Assembly (NCBI RefSeq): GCF_001428625.1 | Contig: NZ_LMIE01000031.1 | Coordinates: 446,711 to 510,710 of the forward strand | DNA: 64,000 nucleotides | Direction of reading: 5' to 3' | Source: Hydrogenophaga sp. Root209 | GTDB taxonomy: Bacteria; Pseudomonadota; Gammaproteobacteria; Burkholderiales; Burkholderiaceae_C | In this document: positions 16,796 through 26,179 of the stretch, one piece after another | How positions within the stretch are numbered: position 1 is the stretch's first letter | Layout: the number at the start of each line of letters is the position of its first letter | Made by a program: the position numbers and the translations under genes | Notes under the pieces: model-generated | Databases searched by the model: none | What the model was told of the DNA's origin: nothing | Seen by the model: only the letters and a program-made list of their open reading frames with translations

Positions 16796-18724
16796 GTGAC
16801 AACCCCACCCAGCACCCTCCAGCCGATTCGCCGGCCCATCCGTGAGCTCCCCGATGAACTGATCAGCCAGATCGCCGCTGGCGAGGTGGTGGAGCGGCCG
16901 GCTTCGGTGGTGCGCGAACTGGTGGACAACGCGCTGGACGCCGGCGCCACGCAGATCACGCTGCGTCTGCAGGCCGGCGGCGTGCGGCTCATCGGCGTGG
17001 AAGACAACGGCAGCGGCATCCTGCGCAGCGAGCTGCCCAACGCACTCAAGCGCCACGCCACCAGCAAGATCGCCAGCCTCTCCGACCTCGAATCGGTGGG
17101 CACCATGGGGTTTCGTGGCGAGGCGCTGGCCGCCATCTGCTCCATCGCCGAGGTCTCGCTGCTCACGCGCGTGGACACACCCGACGAACCCCACGGCTGG
17201 CTGCTCGATGGCCGCAGCGGCGAACTGCAACCTACGGCGCGCGCACCCGGCACCACGGTGGAAGTGCGCGAGCTCTTCTTCGCCACGCCGGCACGGCGCA
17301 AATTTCTCAAGACCGACGCCACCGAGCTGGCCCATTGCATCGAGGCCGTGCGCCGCCACGCGCTGGCGCGGCCCGACGTGGGCTTTGCGATCTGGCACGA
17401 CGGCAAGCTGGTCGCGCAGTGGCGTGCGGTGGCCGGTGGCGGCATGGATGCGCTGCGCCAGCGCCTGGCCGACGTGCTGGGCGACGATTTCGTGCAGCAG
17501 GCCGTGGCGCTGAACTGGCCGATGGACGCGCCGGACGACGCCGGAGCGCAGCGCCTGCGCGTGTGGGGCTTCGCGGGTGTGCCCGACGCTGCGCGCTCGC
17601 GCGCCGACTGGCAGTTCGCCTACGTGAACGGTCGCTACGTGCGCGACAAGACCATCACCCACGCCGCGCGCAGCGCCTACGAAGACGTGCTGCACGGCCA
17701 CCGCCAGCCGGTGTATGCGCTGTTCGTCTCGCTCGACCCGACGCGGGTGGACGTGAACGTGCACCCGACCAAGATCGAGGTGCGGTTTCGCGATGGACGC
17801 GAAGTGCACCAGGGTGTGCGGCATGCGGTGGAAGCGGCACTGGCTGTGCCGCGCTCGGGGACAACCCCTGAGCCGGTGGACACAGTGCCCGCACCGGCGT
17901 GGACACCACCGGCACGGCAGGATGGATTTGCGTTCCGGCCTCGCGAGCCCGAGATCGGGCACCGGGTGAGCGACGTGGCCGCCCTGTGGGGCTACGGTTC
18001 TGGCGAGGCTTCGATCCTTCGACAAGCTCAGGATGAGCGGGTTGCAGCCCGAACGGACTTCGTTTCGACTGACCACCTCGACTCCGTTCGGGCTGAGCCC
18101 GTCGAAGCCCCCACCCACCCACAGCCTCTGCCTACCGGCGACTGGCCACTCGGCCGCGCCATCGCCCAGTTGCAAGGCGTCTACATCCTGGCCGAGAACA
18201 CCCAGGGCCTGGTGGTGGTCGACATGCACGCCGCGCACGAGCGCATCGTCTACGAACGGCTCAAGCAGCAGCTTGACGACCAGCAGGTGGCCAGCCAGCC
18301 ACTGCTGATCCCGGCCACGTTTTCCGCCACGCCCGACGAGGTGGCCACCGCCGAAGACTGCACCGAGGTGCTCAAGACATTGGGCCTGGAGGTCACCGCA
18401 CTCTCGCCCAAGACGCTGGCCGTGCGCGCCGTGCCGACCACGCTGGCCCAGGGCGACCCGGTGGAGCTGGCGCGCAGCGTGCTCGCCGAGCTCGGCCTGC
18501 ATGATGCGAGCACCGTGGTGCAACGCGCGCGCAACGAGCTGCTGGCCACCATGGCCTGCCACGGTGCGGTGCGTGCCAACCGGCGCCTGACGCTGGACGA
18601 GATGAACGCGCTGCTGCGCCAGATGGAAGTGACCGAGCGCTCCGACCAGTGCAACCACGGCCGCCCCACCTGGCGCCAGGTGGGCATGAAAGAGCTGGAC
18701 GCGCTGTTCCTGCGCGGGCGCTGA
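16796..18724 (+). CDS. mutL: DNA mismatch repair protein MutL (endonuclease-type) with a repeat-encoded linker segment
   Basis: 642 residues from GTG 16796 (a TTG at 16790 is also in frame). GHKL ATPase motifs are RELVDNALDAGAT (about 40-52), DNGSGI, HATSKI and GFRGEAL. The C-terminal domain carries VVVDMHAAHERIVYE (about 473-487), a form of the metal-binding endonuclease motif DQHA(X)2E(X)4E with Q replaced by M, plus ACHGAVRAN and the terminal CNHGRPTW. That fits an incising MutL in a lineage without MutH. Residues about 403-438 (SILRQAQDER and onward) are encoded by the CCTTCGACAAGCTCAGG dispersed repeat in the flexible linker. Confidence 0.95.
   Translation: MTTPPSTLQPIRRPIRELPDELISQIAAGEVVERPASVVRELVDNALDAGATQITLRLQAGGVRLIGVEDNGSGILRSELPNALKRHATSKIASLSDLESVGTMGFRGEALAAICSIAEVSLLTRVDTPDEPHGWLLDGRSGELQPTARAPGTTVEVRELFFATPARRKFLKTDATELAHCIEAVRRHALARPDVGFAIWHDGKLVAQWRAVAGGGMDALRQRLADVLGDDFVQQAVALNWPMDAPDDAGAQRLRVWGFAGVPDAARSRADWQFAYVNGRYVRDKTITHAARSAYEDVLHGHRQPVYALFVSLDPTRVDVNVHPTKIEVRFRDGREVHQGVRHAVEAALAVPRSGTTPEPVDTVPAPAWTPPARQDGFAFRPREPEIGHRVSDVAALWGYGSGEASILRQAQDERVAARTDFVSTDHLDSVRAEPVEAPTHPQPLPTGDWPLGRAIAQLQGVYILAENTQGLVVVDMHAAHERIVYERLKQQLDDQQVASQPLLIPATFSATPDEVATAEDCTEVLKTLGLEVTALSPKTLAVRAVPTTLAQGDPVELARSVLAELGLHDASTVVQRARNELLATMACHGAVRANRRLTLDEMNALLRQMEVTERSDQCNHGRPTWRQVGMKELDALFLRGR
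18006..18110 (-). repeat. Dispersed palindromic repeat inside the mutL linker
   Basis: CCTTCGACAAGCTCAGG at 18016-18032 and a diverged opposite arm around GGCTGAGCCCGTCGAAGCC (18090-18108). Read in reverse, 18006-18060 nearly matches 8664-8710. The unit is in frame and encodes SILRQAQDERVAARTDF plus a RAEPVEA tail, the peptide typical of this repeat when it is translated. It lies between the ATPase and dimerisation domains, where extra residues are tolerated. Confidence 0.85.
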
Positions 18725-18727
18725 ACG

Positions 18728-18745
18728 GGCCCGTCCCGGGCCTTT
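18728..18745 (+). terminator. Weak candidate terminator after mutL
   Basis: GGCCCG-TCC-CGGGCC stem-loop starting four bases after the mutL stop and followed by TTTGG. The stem is short and the T-run poor, so it may only be a processing hairpin. Confidence 0.3.
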
Positions 18746-18861
18746 GGTCGGGAATTCGGCGAGAAATCCCGTCCCCAGCCATGATGGGCCTCCCCGCTGG
18801 CATGGAACGTGCGCGCAGCGAAGTCTGAACTTTTTGCCCAGCGAGCCGCTCCATACCCGTC

Positions 18862-19728
18862 ATGAAACGCCTGTTCGCCCTCCTGCTGGCCTCGCTGGCA
18901 CTGCTCGCCGGTTGCGCCACGCTCGACGAGCAGCAGCGCACCTGGATCTTCCAACCGTCGGACCGCAGCTGGGCCGGCGGCACCCACGCGGCCGAGAGCA
19001 TGGAAGACGTGTGGATCGACTTCACCTCGCAGGTCACCGAGAAACCCGTCAAGCTGCACGGGCTGTGGGCACAGAACGACAACTTCGCCGCGCGCGCCGA
19101 TGCACCGGTGATGCTCTACCTGCACGGTGCGCGCTTCAACGTGACCGGCTCGGCCTTTCGCGCCCAACGCATGCAGGAACTCGGCTTCTCGGTGCTCGCC
19201 ATCGACTACCGCGGCTTCGGCAAGAGCACCAACGAACTGCCCTCGGAGACCAAGGCCTACGAAGACGCCCGCGCCGCCTGGGACTGGCTGGGCGAAAAGT
19301 ACCCCGGGCGGCCGCGCTACATCTTCGGCCATTCGCTGGGCGGCGCCATTGCCATTGAACTCGCGGCTCAAGTGAAAGACGAAGCCGGCACGGTGGTCGA
19401 AGGCACCTTCACCTCCATCCCCGACGTGGTGAGCACCTTCAAATGGGGCTGGCTGCCGGTGAGTCTGCTGATCACCCAGCGCTTTGAAGCGGTGAAGCGC
19501 GTGCCCGACATCGGCTCGCCGCTGCTCGTGGTGCATGGTGGCGAAGACCGCCTGATCCAGCCCGAGCTGGGGCGCAAGCTGTACGAAGCTGCCAATGTGC
19601 GCAAGGCCTTCGTGCTGGTCGAGGGTGGATCGCACCACAACACCAACTCCGTCGGGCAGGCGCAGTACCGCACCGCGCTGGCCGCCCTGTTCGGCCTGGA
19701 CGACTCGACCCGCGTCGTCAAGCGCTGA
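18862..19728 (+). CDS. Alpha/beta hydrolase lipoprotein
   Basis: 288 residues. A lipoprotein signal (MKRLFALLLASLALLAGCAT) puts it at the membrane. The hydrolase fold shows LYLHGARFNVTGSAFRAQRM (oxyanion region), VLAIDYRGFGKSTNELPSE, the nucleophile elbow IFGHSLGGAIAIELA, the acid in HGGEDRLIQPELG and a final histidine in GGSHHNTNS. It resembles the YfhR/BEM46 group of serine hydrolases. The substrate is unknown. It stands after mutL in the same direction with its own upstream gap of 137 bp. Confidence 0.88.
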   Translation: MKRLFALLLASLALLAGCATLDEQQRTWIFQPSDRSWAGGTHAAESMEDVWIDFTSQVTEKPVKLHGLWAQNDNFAARADAPVMLYLHGARFNVTGSAFRAQRMQELGFSVLAIDYRGFGKSTNELPSETKAYEDARAAWDWLGEKYPGRPRYIFGHSLGGAIAIELAAQVKDEAGTVVEGTFTSIPDVVSTFKWGWLPVSLLITQRFEAVKRVPDIGSPLLVVHGGEDRLIQPELGRKLYEAANVRKAFVLVEGGSHHNTNSVGQAQYRTALAALFGLDDSTRVVKR

Positions 19729-19775
19729 GCCTGCCGGTGCGGTGGAAGCACCGGGAAAATCCGAAGGGCTTCTGC

Positions 19776-19781
19776 TACCCT
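19776..19781 (+). promoter_or_regulatory. Candidate -10 element for a leaderless MFS transporter transcript
   Basis: TACCCT, seven bases before ATG 19789, with no Shine-Dalgarno sequence. Same layout as mutL and the AEC permease gene. Confidence 0.3.
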
Positions 19782-19788
19782 CGACCGG

Positions 19789-21060
19789 ATGCCCGCAACG
19801 CCATCCTCTTCAGCCATGTCACCCGGTCTCGTCGTGCTGGCGCTCTCTCTTCTGCTGGGCCTGCAGCCCATCGCCACCGACCTGTACCTGCCCGCCCTGC
19901 CCGCCCTCACGGCCGGCTTTGGCGCGGCCATGTCGCAGGCCCAACTCACGCTCACCGCGCTGCTGCTGGCGTTTGGCGTGTCGCAGATGTTCTGGGGTCC
20001 GCTGTCGGACCGCTTTGGCCGGCGGCCTGTTCTGCTGATCGGCATGAGCGCCTTCGTGGTGGCGTCGGTCGGCAGCACCTTTTCGCCCTCCATCGAACAG
20101 CTCATCGTCTGGCGCGCGGTGCAGGGCGCGGCCATGGGCGCGGGCGTGATGTGCGCGCGCGCCATCGTGCGCGACCTGTACCTGCCCACCGAAGGCGCGC
20201 GCATGATGTCCAAAGGGCTCACCGGCCTGGGCGTGATCGCCTGCGCCAGCGCGCCGCTGGGCGGCTTCCTGTCCGACCTGCTGGGCTGGCGCCTGTCGCT
20301 GATGGCGGTGGCCGTGTTCGGTGCCATCACGCTGGGCGTGATCGCCTGGCGGTTCGAGGAAACCCTGCTCGCGAAGAACTCCCGCGCCCTGCAACCCGGC
20401 ATGCTGCTGGGCACCTGGGTGCAGATCGCGCGCCATCCCACCTTCTGGGCCTTTGCACTGCTCTCCGCCACCTCGTACTGCGGCCTGTTCACCTTCCTCG
20501 CGGCCTCACCCTTCGTGTTCATCCAGGTGCTCGGCATGACCAAGACGGGCTATGGCCTGATGATGATGACGATGTCGCTGAGCTACATCGTGGGAACCTT
20601 CATCTGCCGCCGTCTGCTGCTGCTTCTGGGCGTGCGGCGCACCGTGGCCGTGGCCGCGGTGTTCACGCTGGTGGGCGGCACCTGCATGGGTGTGCTGGCC
20701 TGGCTGGGCGTGCAGAGCGCCTGGGCCATCATGTTGCCGTTCTACCTGTTCATGATGGGCCACGGTGTGCACCAGCCCTGCGGCCAGAGTGGCGCGGTGG
20801 GCCCGTTTCCGCAGGCCGCCGGCGCGGCATCGGCGCTGGCCGGCTTCATCATGATGATCGCGGCGTTTCTGGTGGGTGGCTGGCTGGGCCAAAGCCTGGC
20901 GGCCATTCAATCCGGCACCGGCACGGTGCTGCCGCTCACCAACGGCATCTGGTTCTGGAGCGTGTTCATCTCCCTGACCGCCTGGACGCTGGTGCAGCGC
21001 TTTGGCGAGAGCCGGCCCGGGCCTGAGCGCGCGGCACCGGGCAGCGTGACGCAAGGCTGA
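19789..21060 (+). CDS. Bcr/CflA family MFS drug resistance transporter
   Basis: 423 residues, about twelve membrane segments. The Bcr/CflA signature is present: [20 protein letters not shown] in helix 1, then [20 protein letters not shown] (MFS motif A) and [13 protein letters not shown] (motif with conserved R-D). The family exports bicyclomycin, sulfonamides and chloramphenicol-like compounds in some species; the natural substrate here is unknown. It is followed by miaA after eight bases, so the two may be co-transcribed. Confidence 0.88.
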   Translation: MPATPSSSAMSPGLVVLALSLLLGLQPIATDLYLPALPALTAGFGAAMSQAQLTLTALLLAFGVSQMFWGPLSDRFGRRPVLLIGMSAFVVASVGSTFSPSIEQLIVWRAVQGAAMGAGVMCARAIVRDLYLPTEGARMMSKGLTGLGVIACASAPLGGFLSDLLGWRLSLMAVAVFGAITLGVIAWRFEETLLAKNSRALQPGMLLGTWVQIARHPTFWAFALLSATSYCGLFTFLAASPFVFIQVLGMTKTGYGLMMMTMSLSYIVGTFICRRLLLLLGVRRTVAVAAVFTLVGGTCMGVLAWLGVQSAWAIMLPFYLFMMGHGVHQPCGQSGAVGPFPQAAGAASALAGFIMMIAAFLVGGWLGQSLAAIQSGTGTVLPLTNGIWFWSVFISLTAWTLVQRFGESRPGPERAAPGSVTQG

Positions 21061-21068
21061 CCCGGTCC

Positions 21069-22034
21069 ATGCCCCACGTGTCCTGCATCGGCCTGGCCGG
21101 GCCCACCGCCAGCGGCAAGAGCGCAGCCTCGCTGGCCATCGCGCGGCGCTGGCCGGTGGAGATCATCAGTGTCGACTCGGCGCTGGTCTACCGCGGCATG
21201 GACATCGGCACGGCGAAACCCAGCGCGGCCGAACAGGCGCAGGTGCCGCACCACCTGATCGACATCCTTGACCCGCTGCAGAGTTACAGCGCCGCCGACT
21301 TCGTGCGCGACACCCTCCGGCTGGTGGCCGAGATCAACCAGCGCGGGCGCACCGCCTTGCTGGTGGGCGGCACCATGCTGTATTTCAAGGCGCTGCTGGT
21401 GGGCCTGGACGACATGCCGCAAGCCGACATCGCGGTGCGGGAGCGCATTGATGCCCAGGCCAAGGCACTCGGCTGGCCCGCGCTGCACGCCGAGCTGATG
21501 CGGGTCGACCCGGTCACGGCCGCGCGCCTTCCGCCCAACGATTCGCAGCGCATCCAGCGCGCCCTCGAGGTGTTCGAGGTCTCGGGTCGGCCGCTCTCCT
21601 GCTTTCAGACCGGGCGCACGCACAACCCCGACAGCCCACTCGCACCCGGGCAACTGATCTCGCTGGAGCCGCTTGACCGCGCCTGGCTGCACGCGCGCAT
21701 CGCGCAGCGCTTCGATGCGATGTTGGCTGAGGGCTTCCTCGATGAAGTGAAGCGCCTGCGCGCGCGCGGCGACCTGGGCACCGACCTGCCTTCGATGCGC
21801 TGCGTGGGTTACCGGCAGGCCTGGGAGTTGCTCGACGGCCACGGCGACACGCTCGCCCCCGCGCAACTCGCCGAGCTGCGCGAACTCGGCATCGCAGCCA
21901 CGCGCCAGCTCGCCAAGCGCCAGCTCACCTGGTTGCGTTCCATGCCGCAGCGCCGGGTCATTGCGTGCGACGCGCCCGATGCGCTGGCGCGCGTGATCGA
22001 ATCGGTGCAAGCCCTGTTGGGCGCACCCACCTGA
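21069..22034 (+). CDS. miaA: tRNA dimethylallyltransferase MiaA
   Basis: 321 residues. P-loop [18 protein letters not shown], substrate motif [49 protein letters not shown] and [17 protein letters not shown] are all diagnostic. It transfers a dimethylallyl group to A37 of UNN-decoding tRNAs, the first step to ms2i6A. It is four bases upstream of an ABC ATPase gene and eight bases after the MFS exporter gene. MutL and MiaA lie close together, as in many proteobacteria, here separated by two unrelated genes. Confidence 0.95.
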   Translation: MPHVSCIGLAGPTASGKSAASLAIARRWPVEIISVDSALVYRGMDIGTAKPSAAEQAQVPHHLIDILDPLQSYSAADFVRDTLRLVAEINQRGRTALLVGGTMLYFKALLVGLDDMPQADIAVRERIDAQAKALGWPALHAELMRVDPVTAARLPPNDSQRIQRALEVFEVSGRPLSCFQTGRTHNPDSPLAPGQLISLEPLDRAWLHARIAQRFDAMLAEGFLDEVKRLRARGDLGTDLPSMRCVGYRQAWELLDGHGDTLAPAQLAELRELGIAATRQLAKRQLTWLRSMPQRRVIACDAPDALARVIESVQALLGAPT

Positions 22035-22038
22035 ACCC

Positions 22039-22689
22039 ATGTCACTCGTCGTCGAACAGCTCGGCAAACGCTACGGCTCCACCACCGTCTTCAGCGGTGT
22101 GAACCTCACGGTGGCGCCCGGTGAGTTCATTGCCATCGTGGGCGAATCGGGTGTGGGCAAGTCCAGCCTGCTCAACTGCCTGGCCGCGCTGGACGACTGG
22201 AGCGAAGGCCGCATCACGCACGCAGGTGTGGAGCTGGGAGCCCTGAGCGACACGCAGCGCGCGCACTGGCGCCGTGCGCACCTGGGCTTTGTGTTCCAGG
22301 CCTTTCATGTGCTTCCCCACCTGGACGTGGCGCAGAACGTGGGCCTGCCCTTGCTGTTGTTGGGCCGGCCGGATGCCGCGCGCGTGCAAGCCATGCTGGA
22401 CGCCGTGGGCCTGGGCGACCTGGGCGCGCGGCTGCCGGCCGAACTCTCGGGTGGCCAACTGCAGCGCGTGGCCATTGCCCGTGCGCTGGTGCACCGCCCC
22501 AGCCTGCTGCTGGCCGACGAGCCCACCGGCAACCTCGACCCCACCACCGCCGCGCAGGTGATGGACGTGCTGGAGCAACAGGCTCGGGAGAGCGGCGCCG
22601 CGCTGGTGCTGGTGACCCACTCGCAGACAGCCGCAGCACGGGCACAGCGGGTGCTGCACCTCACCGCCAACGGACTGCAACCTGCCTGA
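22039..22689 (+). CDS. LolD/MacB-type ABC transporter ATP-binding protein without adjacent permease
   Basis: 216 residues. Walker A IVGESGVGKSSLLNCLAALD, Q-loop FVFQAFHVLPHLD, signature LSGGQLQRVAIARAL, Walker B LLLADEPTGNLDPTT and H-loop VLVTHSQ. It belongs to the LolD/MacB/FtsE group, whose members energise FtsX-fold permeases. No such permease lies nearby: downstream is the convergent ROK regulator gene. It follows miaA after four bases and is probably expressed with it. The partner is presumably encoded elsewhere. Confidence 0.88.
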   Translation: MSLVVEQLGKRYGSTTVFSGVNLTVAPGEFIAIVGESGVGKSSLLNCLAALDDWSEGRITHAGVELGALSDTQRAHWRRAHLGFVFQAFHVLPHLDVAQNVGLPLLLLGRPDAARVQAMLDAVGLGDLGARLPAELSGGQLQRVAIARALVHRPSLLLADEPTGNLDPTTAAQVMDVLEQQARESGAALVLVTHSQTAAARAQRVLHLTANGLQPA

Positions 22690-22704
22690 GGCTTCAGCGA
22701 GCGC

Positions 22705-23994
22705 TCAGACCTTGAGGATGACGTCGTGGTCGGGCGCGAAGCAGGCGTGCAACGGCAACAGCGCACCGCCCAGAGCCCGCGCGTCCGAGCCGATGCTGCC
22801 CAGCTCCAGGCGCGGGCGGTGCAGACCTTCCCAGCTGTAGGACGCCAGCGCCGTGCGCGTTCGCTCGCACAGGGCGCGCAGCAGATCGGGTGCGATCGCC
22901 CCGTCCATCACCACCGCCTCCACATCGAGAAACGCGGTGCCCGAGACCACGCACTGCGCCAGCGCCGGCGCTGCGCGCGCTATCCAATCGTGGCTGTACG
23001 GCAACCAGGGCGCCTGCAGGGCCCGCGCGTCGTAGGCGGCCATCGGGTCCAGCCCGTGCTGGCGAAAGCGCTGCTCCAGGTCCCACAGCGACGCTTCGCT
23101 GATGAGCTGAGGCGTCGGCTCACCGCCTTGCGCCACGCGCAGGGGCAGTGAGGCAACAGCGCCCGCGTTGCCGTGGATGCCGCGATGCAGGTGCGAGTCG
23201 AGCACCAGCCCACCGCCGACAAAGGTGTCCATGAACAGGTAGAGAAAACTGCGGATGTCGCGCCCTCGCCCCTGCAGCAGCTCGGCCACGCAGGCGGCCG
23301 AGGTGTCCTTGGCAAAACTCACCGGCAGATCGGTGAGCTTCTGCACCTCGGCACCCAGGTCGATCTGGTTCCAGGCTTGCGACTGTTCGGCCGTGAGGCC
23401 CAGCATGCGGTGCCAGCCACCCAGTTGGAACGGCGCGGCCACGCCCACGCCCACCACGCGGTCGCTCAGCGGACCGAGCTTCTTCAGCAGGCGGTTGAGG
23501 TTGGTCTTGATCGCGGGCAGCAGCACCGGGATGTCGGGAAAGGCGTAGTCCAGCACCAGGCGCTCGCGCACCTGGCCGGTGAAGTCCACCAGCAACCAGT
23601 CGGCGCTGCGCCGGCCGATCTTGATGCCGATGGCGAACGCGCCGTCGGGGTGCAGGCCCAGCGGCACCGAGGGCTGGCCCACGCGCCCGCGCACCGGCGC
23701 CTCGCGGCGCAGCAACTGATCTTCGTCGAGTCGGGCCGTGATCAGCCCGATGGTCTGGGCGGTGAGCCCGGTCAGGCGCGCGATGTCGGCCTTGGCCAGG
23801 CTGCCGTGCACGCGCAGCGCCTGCAGCACCACGCGCTCGTTGAACTGGCGCATGCCCACCTGGTTGGAGCCCCGCGGTCGCAGGCGCGGCTGATCGCCCG
23901 GCTCAACATCGGGAACGGCTTCGGTGGCGTCGTTGGGTTTCACTGCGTCGGCTTCGGTGTCGGGTTCAGGTGCGCAAAGTGTCGCCGATGACAC
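22705..23994 (-). CDS. ROK family transcriptional regulator of the sugar transport operon
   Basis: 429 residues. An N-terminal winged helix (NERVVLQALRVHGSLAKADI, then LTGLTAQTIGLITARL) precedes a ROK sugar-kinase-like domain (GVGVAAPFQL, FVGGGLVLDSHLHRGIHGNA). The usual zinc-site cysteines of active ROK kinases are not evident, which fits a repressor. It ends the operon frcB-frcC-frcA-fucU-like-ROK, as FrcR-type regulators do next to fructose transporters. The ATG at 23994 overlaps the mutarotase gene by 29 bp; the first 45 residues are low-complexity and a downstream start is possible. Confidence 0.85.
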   Translation of the reverse strand: MSSATLCAPEPDTEADAVKPNDATEAVPDVEPGDQPRLRPRGSNQVGMRQFNERVVLQALRVHGSLAKADIARLTGLTAQTIGLITARLDEDQLLRREAPVRGRVGQPSVPLGLHPDGAFAIGIKIGRRSADWLLVDFTGQVRERLVLDYAFPDIPVLLPAIKTNLNRLLKKLGPLSDRVVGVGVAAPFQLGGWHRMLGLTAEQSQAWNQIDLGAEVQKLTDLPVSFAKDTSAACVAELLQGRGRDIRSFLYLFMDTFVGGGLVLDSHLHRGIHGNAGAVASLPLRVAQGGEPTPQLISEASLWDLEQRFRQHGLDPMAAYDARALQAPWLPYSHDWIARAAPALAQCVVSGTAFLDVEAVVMDGAIAPDLLRALCERTRTALASYSWEGLHRPRLELGSIGSDARALGGALLPLHACFAPDHDVILKV

Positions 23995-24418
23995 CCTTGC
24001 GCAGGATGAAGTTGCCCCAAGGCTGCAGCTCGCCGGTGACCACGATGGCGTAGGCCTTCTTCACACGCTCGTAGAAGGCAAAACGCTCCACCGCTTCGGC
24101 CTGGCCCTCGACCAGGCCTTCAGCGGCCAGCACCGCCAGCGTCTCGCGCTGCAGGGCCGAGCGGTACGGCGCCTCGGTACCGCCCACCTGCATGTAGGCC
24201 ACCGGCTGCGGCACGTCAGCCGCCAGCGGCAGCACGCTGGCCACGGCCTGTACCGTGCGTGCCATGCCCACACCGGGCAGGCGCAGCACCGTCTTGCCCG
24301 CGCCCAGGCTCATGGCGGTGAAGTTCGCATCGGCGAGCACCAACGCGTCGTCGTGGCCCATCTCGGCCAGCAGTTTCAGCAGCTCGGGGCTGAGCAGGGG
24401 GTCGATGCCTTTGAGCAT
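23966..24418 (-). CDS. RbsD/FucU family sugar mutarotase
   Basis: 150 residues matching FucU: MLKGIDPLLSPELLKLLAEM, GHDDALVLADANFTAMS (conserved H and D), and the C-terminal ERFAFYERVKKAYAIVVTGE. Family members interconvert alpha and beta anomers of fucose or ribose, feeding the right anomer to the kinase or isomerase. It is three bases after the transporter ATPase gene, suggesting it conditions the sugar brought in by that importer. The anomer and sugar cannot be read from sequence. Confidence 0.88.
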   Translation of the reverse strand: MLKGIDPLLSPELLKLLAEMGHDDALVLADANFTAMSLGAGKTVLRLPGVGMARTVQAVASVLPLAADVPQPVAYMQVGGTEAPYRSALQRETLAVLAAEGLVEGQAEAVERFAFYERVKKAYAIVVTGELQPWGNFILRKGVIGDTLRT

Positions 24419-24421
24419 GGT

Positions 24422-25213
24422 TCAGGCGAGCGCTTCGGGTGGCAGTTCTTCGGCCAGCTTGGCGCCGGTCATCACCGCCACGGTGTCGCTCATGCTGATC
24501 ACCTTGGGGTTGACCACCGCCGCGCGTTTGCCCAGACGAGCGATGTGGACGCGGTCGGCGATCTCGAACACGTGCGGCATGTTGTGGCTGATGAGAATCA
24601 CCGGCAGGCCCTTGTCGCGCACGCAGCGGATGAGTTCGAGCACCATGTTGCCCTCCTTCACGCCGAGCGCGGCGGTCGGCTCGTCCATGATCACGACGTG
24701 CTGCGCGAAGGCGGCAGCTCGCGCCACCGCCACGCACTGGCGCTGCCCACCCGAAAGCGTTTCCACCGCCTGCGTCATGGAGCGGATGCCGACCTTGAGG
24801 TCGTTCATGCGCGAGATGCTCTCGGCCAGCATCTGCTTCTTGTCCAGCAGACGCAGGAAGCGGCCGAAGAACCCGGTGCGCAGGATCTCGCGCCCGAGAA
24901 ACAGGTTCTCGGCAATGGTCATGGCGGGCGCCACGGCGAGGTCCTGGTAGACGGTCTCGATGCCGGCGCGGCGCGCGTCGATCGGGCTCTTGAAGTGGAT
25001 GGGCTTGCCATCCAGATAGATCTGGCCATCGTCGGGAATGGTCGCGCCCGAGAGCGCCTTGATCAGGCTCGATTTGCCCGCGCCGTTGTCGCCGATCACG
25101 GCCAGGATTTCCCCAGCGCGCAGTTCGAAGTCGGCGCCGTCCAGCGCGGTGACCTGGCCGTAGCGTTTGACCAGGCCCTTGGCCTGGATGACCAGAGGTG
25201 CATTCGGGTTCAT
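24422..25213 (-). CDS. frcA: Sugar ABC transporter ATP-binding protein (FrcA-like)
   Basis: 263 residues with a single ABC domain, unlike the double-domain RbsA/XylG type: Walker A VIGDNGAGKSSLIKALSGAT, signature LSGGQRQCVAVARAA, Walker B VVIMDEPTAALGVKE. The opening NAPLVIQAKGLVKRYGQVTA and the length fit FrcA of fructose/mannose/ribose importers. It sits in the inner membrane complex with FrcC. Its ATG overlaps the permease stop (TGATG). Confidence 0.82.
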   Translation of the reverse strand: MNPNAPLVIQAKGLVKRYGQVTALDGADFELRAGEILAVIGDNGAGKSSLIKALSGATIPDDGQIYLDGKPIHFKSPIDARRAGIETVYQDLAVAPAMTIAENLFLGREILRTGFFGRFLRLLDKKQMLAESISRMNDLKVGIRSMTQAVETLSGGQRQCVAVARAAAFAQHVVIMDEPTAALGVKEGNMVLELIRCVRDKGLPVILISHNMPHVFEIADRVHIARLGKRAAVVNPKVISMSDTVAVMTGAKLAEELPPEALA

Positions 25214-26163
25214 CAGCGCACTCCTTTGCGGGACATCTGGTCGGTGGCCACGGCCAGGATGACGAGGATGCCGGTGACAAGAATCTGATAAACGGAGGAC
25301 ACGCCCATGAGCGTGAGGCCGTTGCGAAACACGCCCACGATGAGCGCCCCCACCAGGGTGCCGAGAACGATGCCGCGACCACCGAACAGGCTGGTGCCAC
25401 CCAGCACCACCGCGGTGATGGCGTCGAGGTTTTCGGTCTGCCCGGCGTTGGGGTCACCGGCGCCGATGCGCGCCACGGAGAGCAGCGAGGCCAGGCCGTA
25501 GAACACGCCGGCCAGCATGTACACACCGAGCAGCACCTTGTCGGTGGAAATGCCCGTGAGACGCGTGGCTTCGGGGCTGTTGCCCACGGCGTAGATGTGG
25601 CGCCCCGGTGCGGTTTCGCGCAGGAACAACCAGGTGATGAGATAGAGCGCCAGCATGAGCACCACGCCGTAGAGCACGTTGGTCTGGCCCATGCGGAACG
25701 AGTTGCCGAGCCAGGTCATACCCTCGGACACGTCGGTGATGGTCTGCGAGCCGCTGTAGAGCTGGGTGATGGCGAAGGCGATGTTGAGCGTGCCCAGCGT
25801 GACGATGAAGGGCGGCAGCTTGGCCTTGGTCACCAGCAGGCCGTTGACCAGGCCGAACAGCGTGGTGGCGGCGATGCCCAGGGCAATGGCCACCGGGGCC
25901 GAGAGACCGAAGTCGGACGCCATCTTGGTCATCACGATGCTGCCCAGCGCCATGATCATCCCGCACGAGAGGTCGATGCCCGCGGTGAGGATGATCAAGG
26001 TCTGGCCGATGGCGATGGTGCCGACCACCATCACCTGCTGCAGGATCAGCGAGAAATTCTGCAGCGTGAGGAAGCGGTCGCTTTGTGTGGCGAAGAAGGT
26101 GCAGGCCAGCAGCAGGGCGATGAAGGGCCCGAGCGTGCCCAACGGGGGGAGTTTGGCTTTCAT
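25213..26163 (-). CDS. frcC: Sugar ABC transporter permease (FrcC/RbsC-like)
   Basis: 316 residues with about eight to ten membrane segments. The RbsC family loop is GIDLSCGMIMALGSIVMTKM, followed by LPPFIVTLGTLNIAFAITQL and AVVLGGTSLFGGRGIVLGTL. It forms the translocation channel for a hexose or pentose delivered by the periplasmic binding protein. It lies 16 bases after that gene and overlaps the ATPase gene by one base. Confidence 0.85.
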   Translation of the reverse strand: MKAKLPPLGTLGPFIALLLACTFFATQSDRFLTLQNFSLILQQVMVVGTIAIGQTLIILTAGIDLSCGMIMALGSIVMTKMASDFGLSAPVAIALGIAATTLFGLVNGLLVTKAKLPPFIVTLGTLNIAFAITQLYSGSQTITDVSEGMTWLGNSFRMGQTNVLYGVVLMLALYLITWLFLRETAPGRHIYAVGNSPEATRLTGISTDKVLLGVYMLAGVFYGLASLLSVARIGAGDPNAGQTENLDAITAVVLGGTSLFGGRGIVLGTLVGALIVGVFRNGLTLMGVSSVYQILVTGILVILAVATDQMSRKGVR

Positions 26164-26179
26164 GTCCGGGCCCCTGGCG

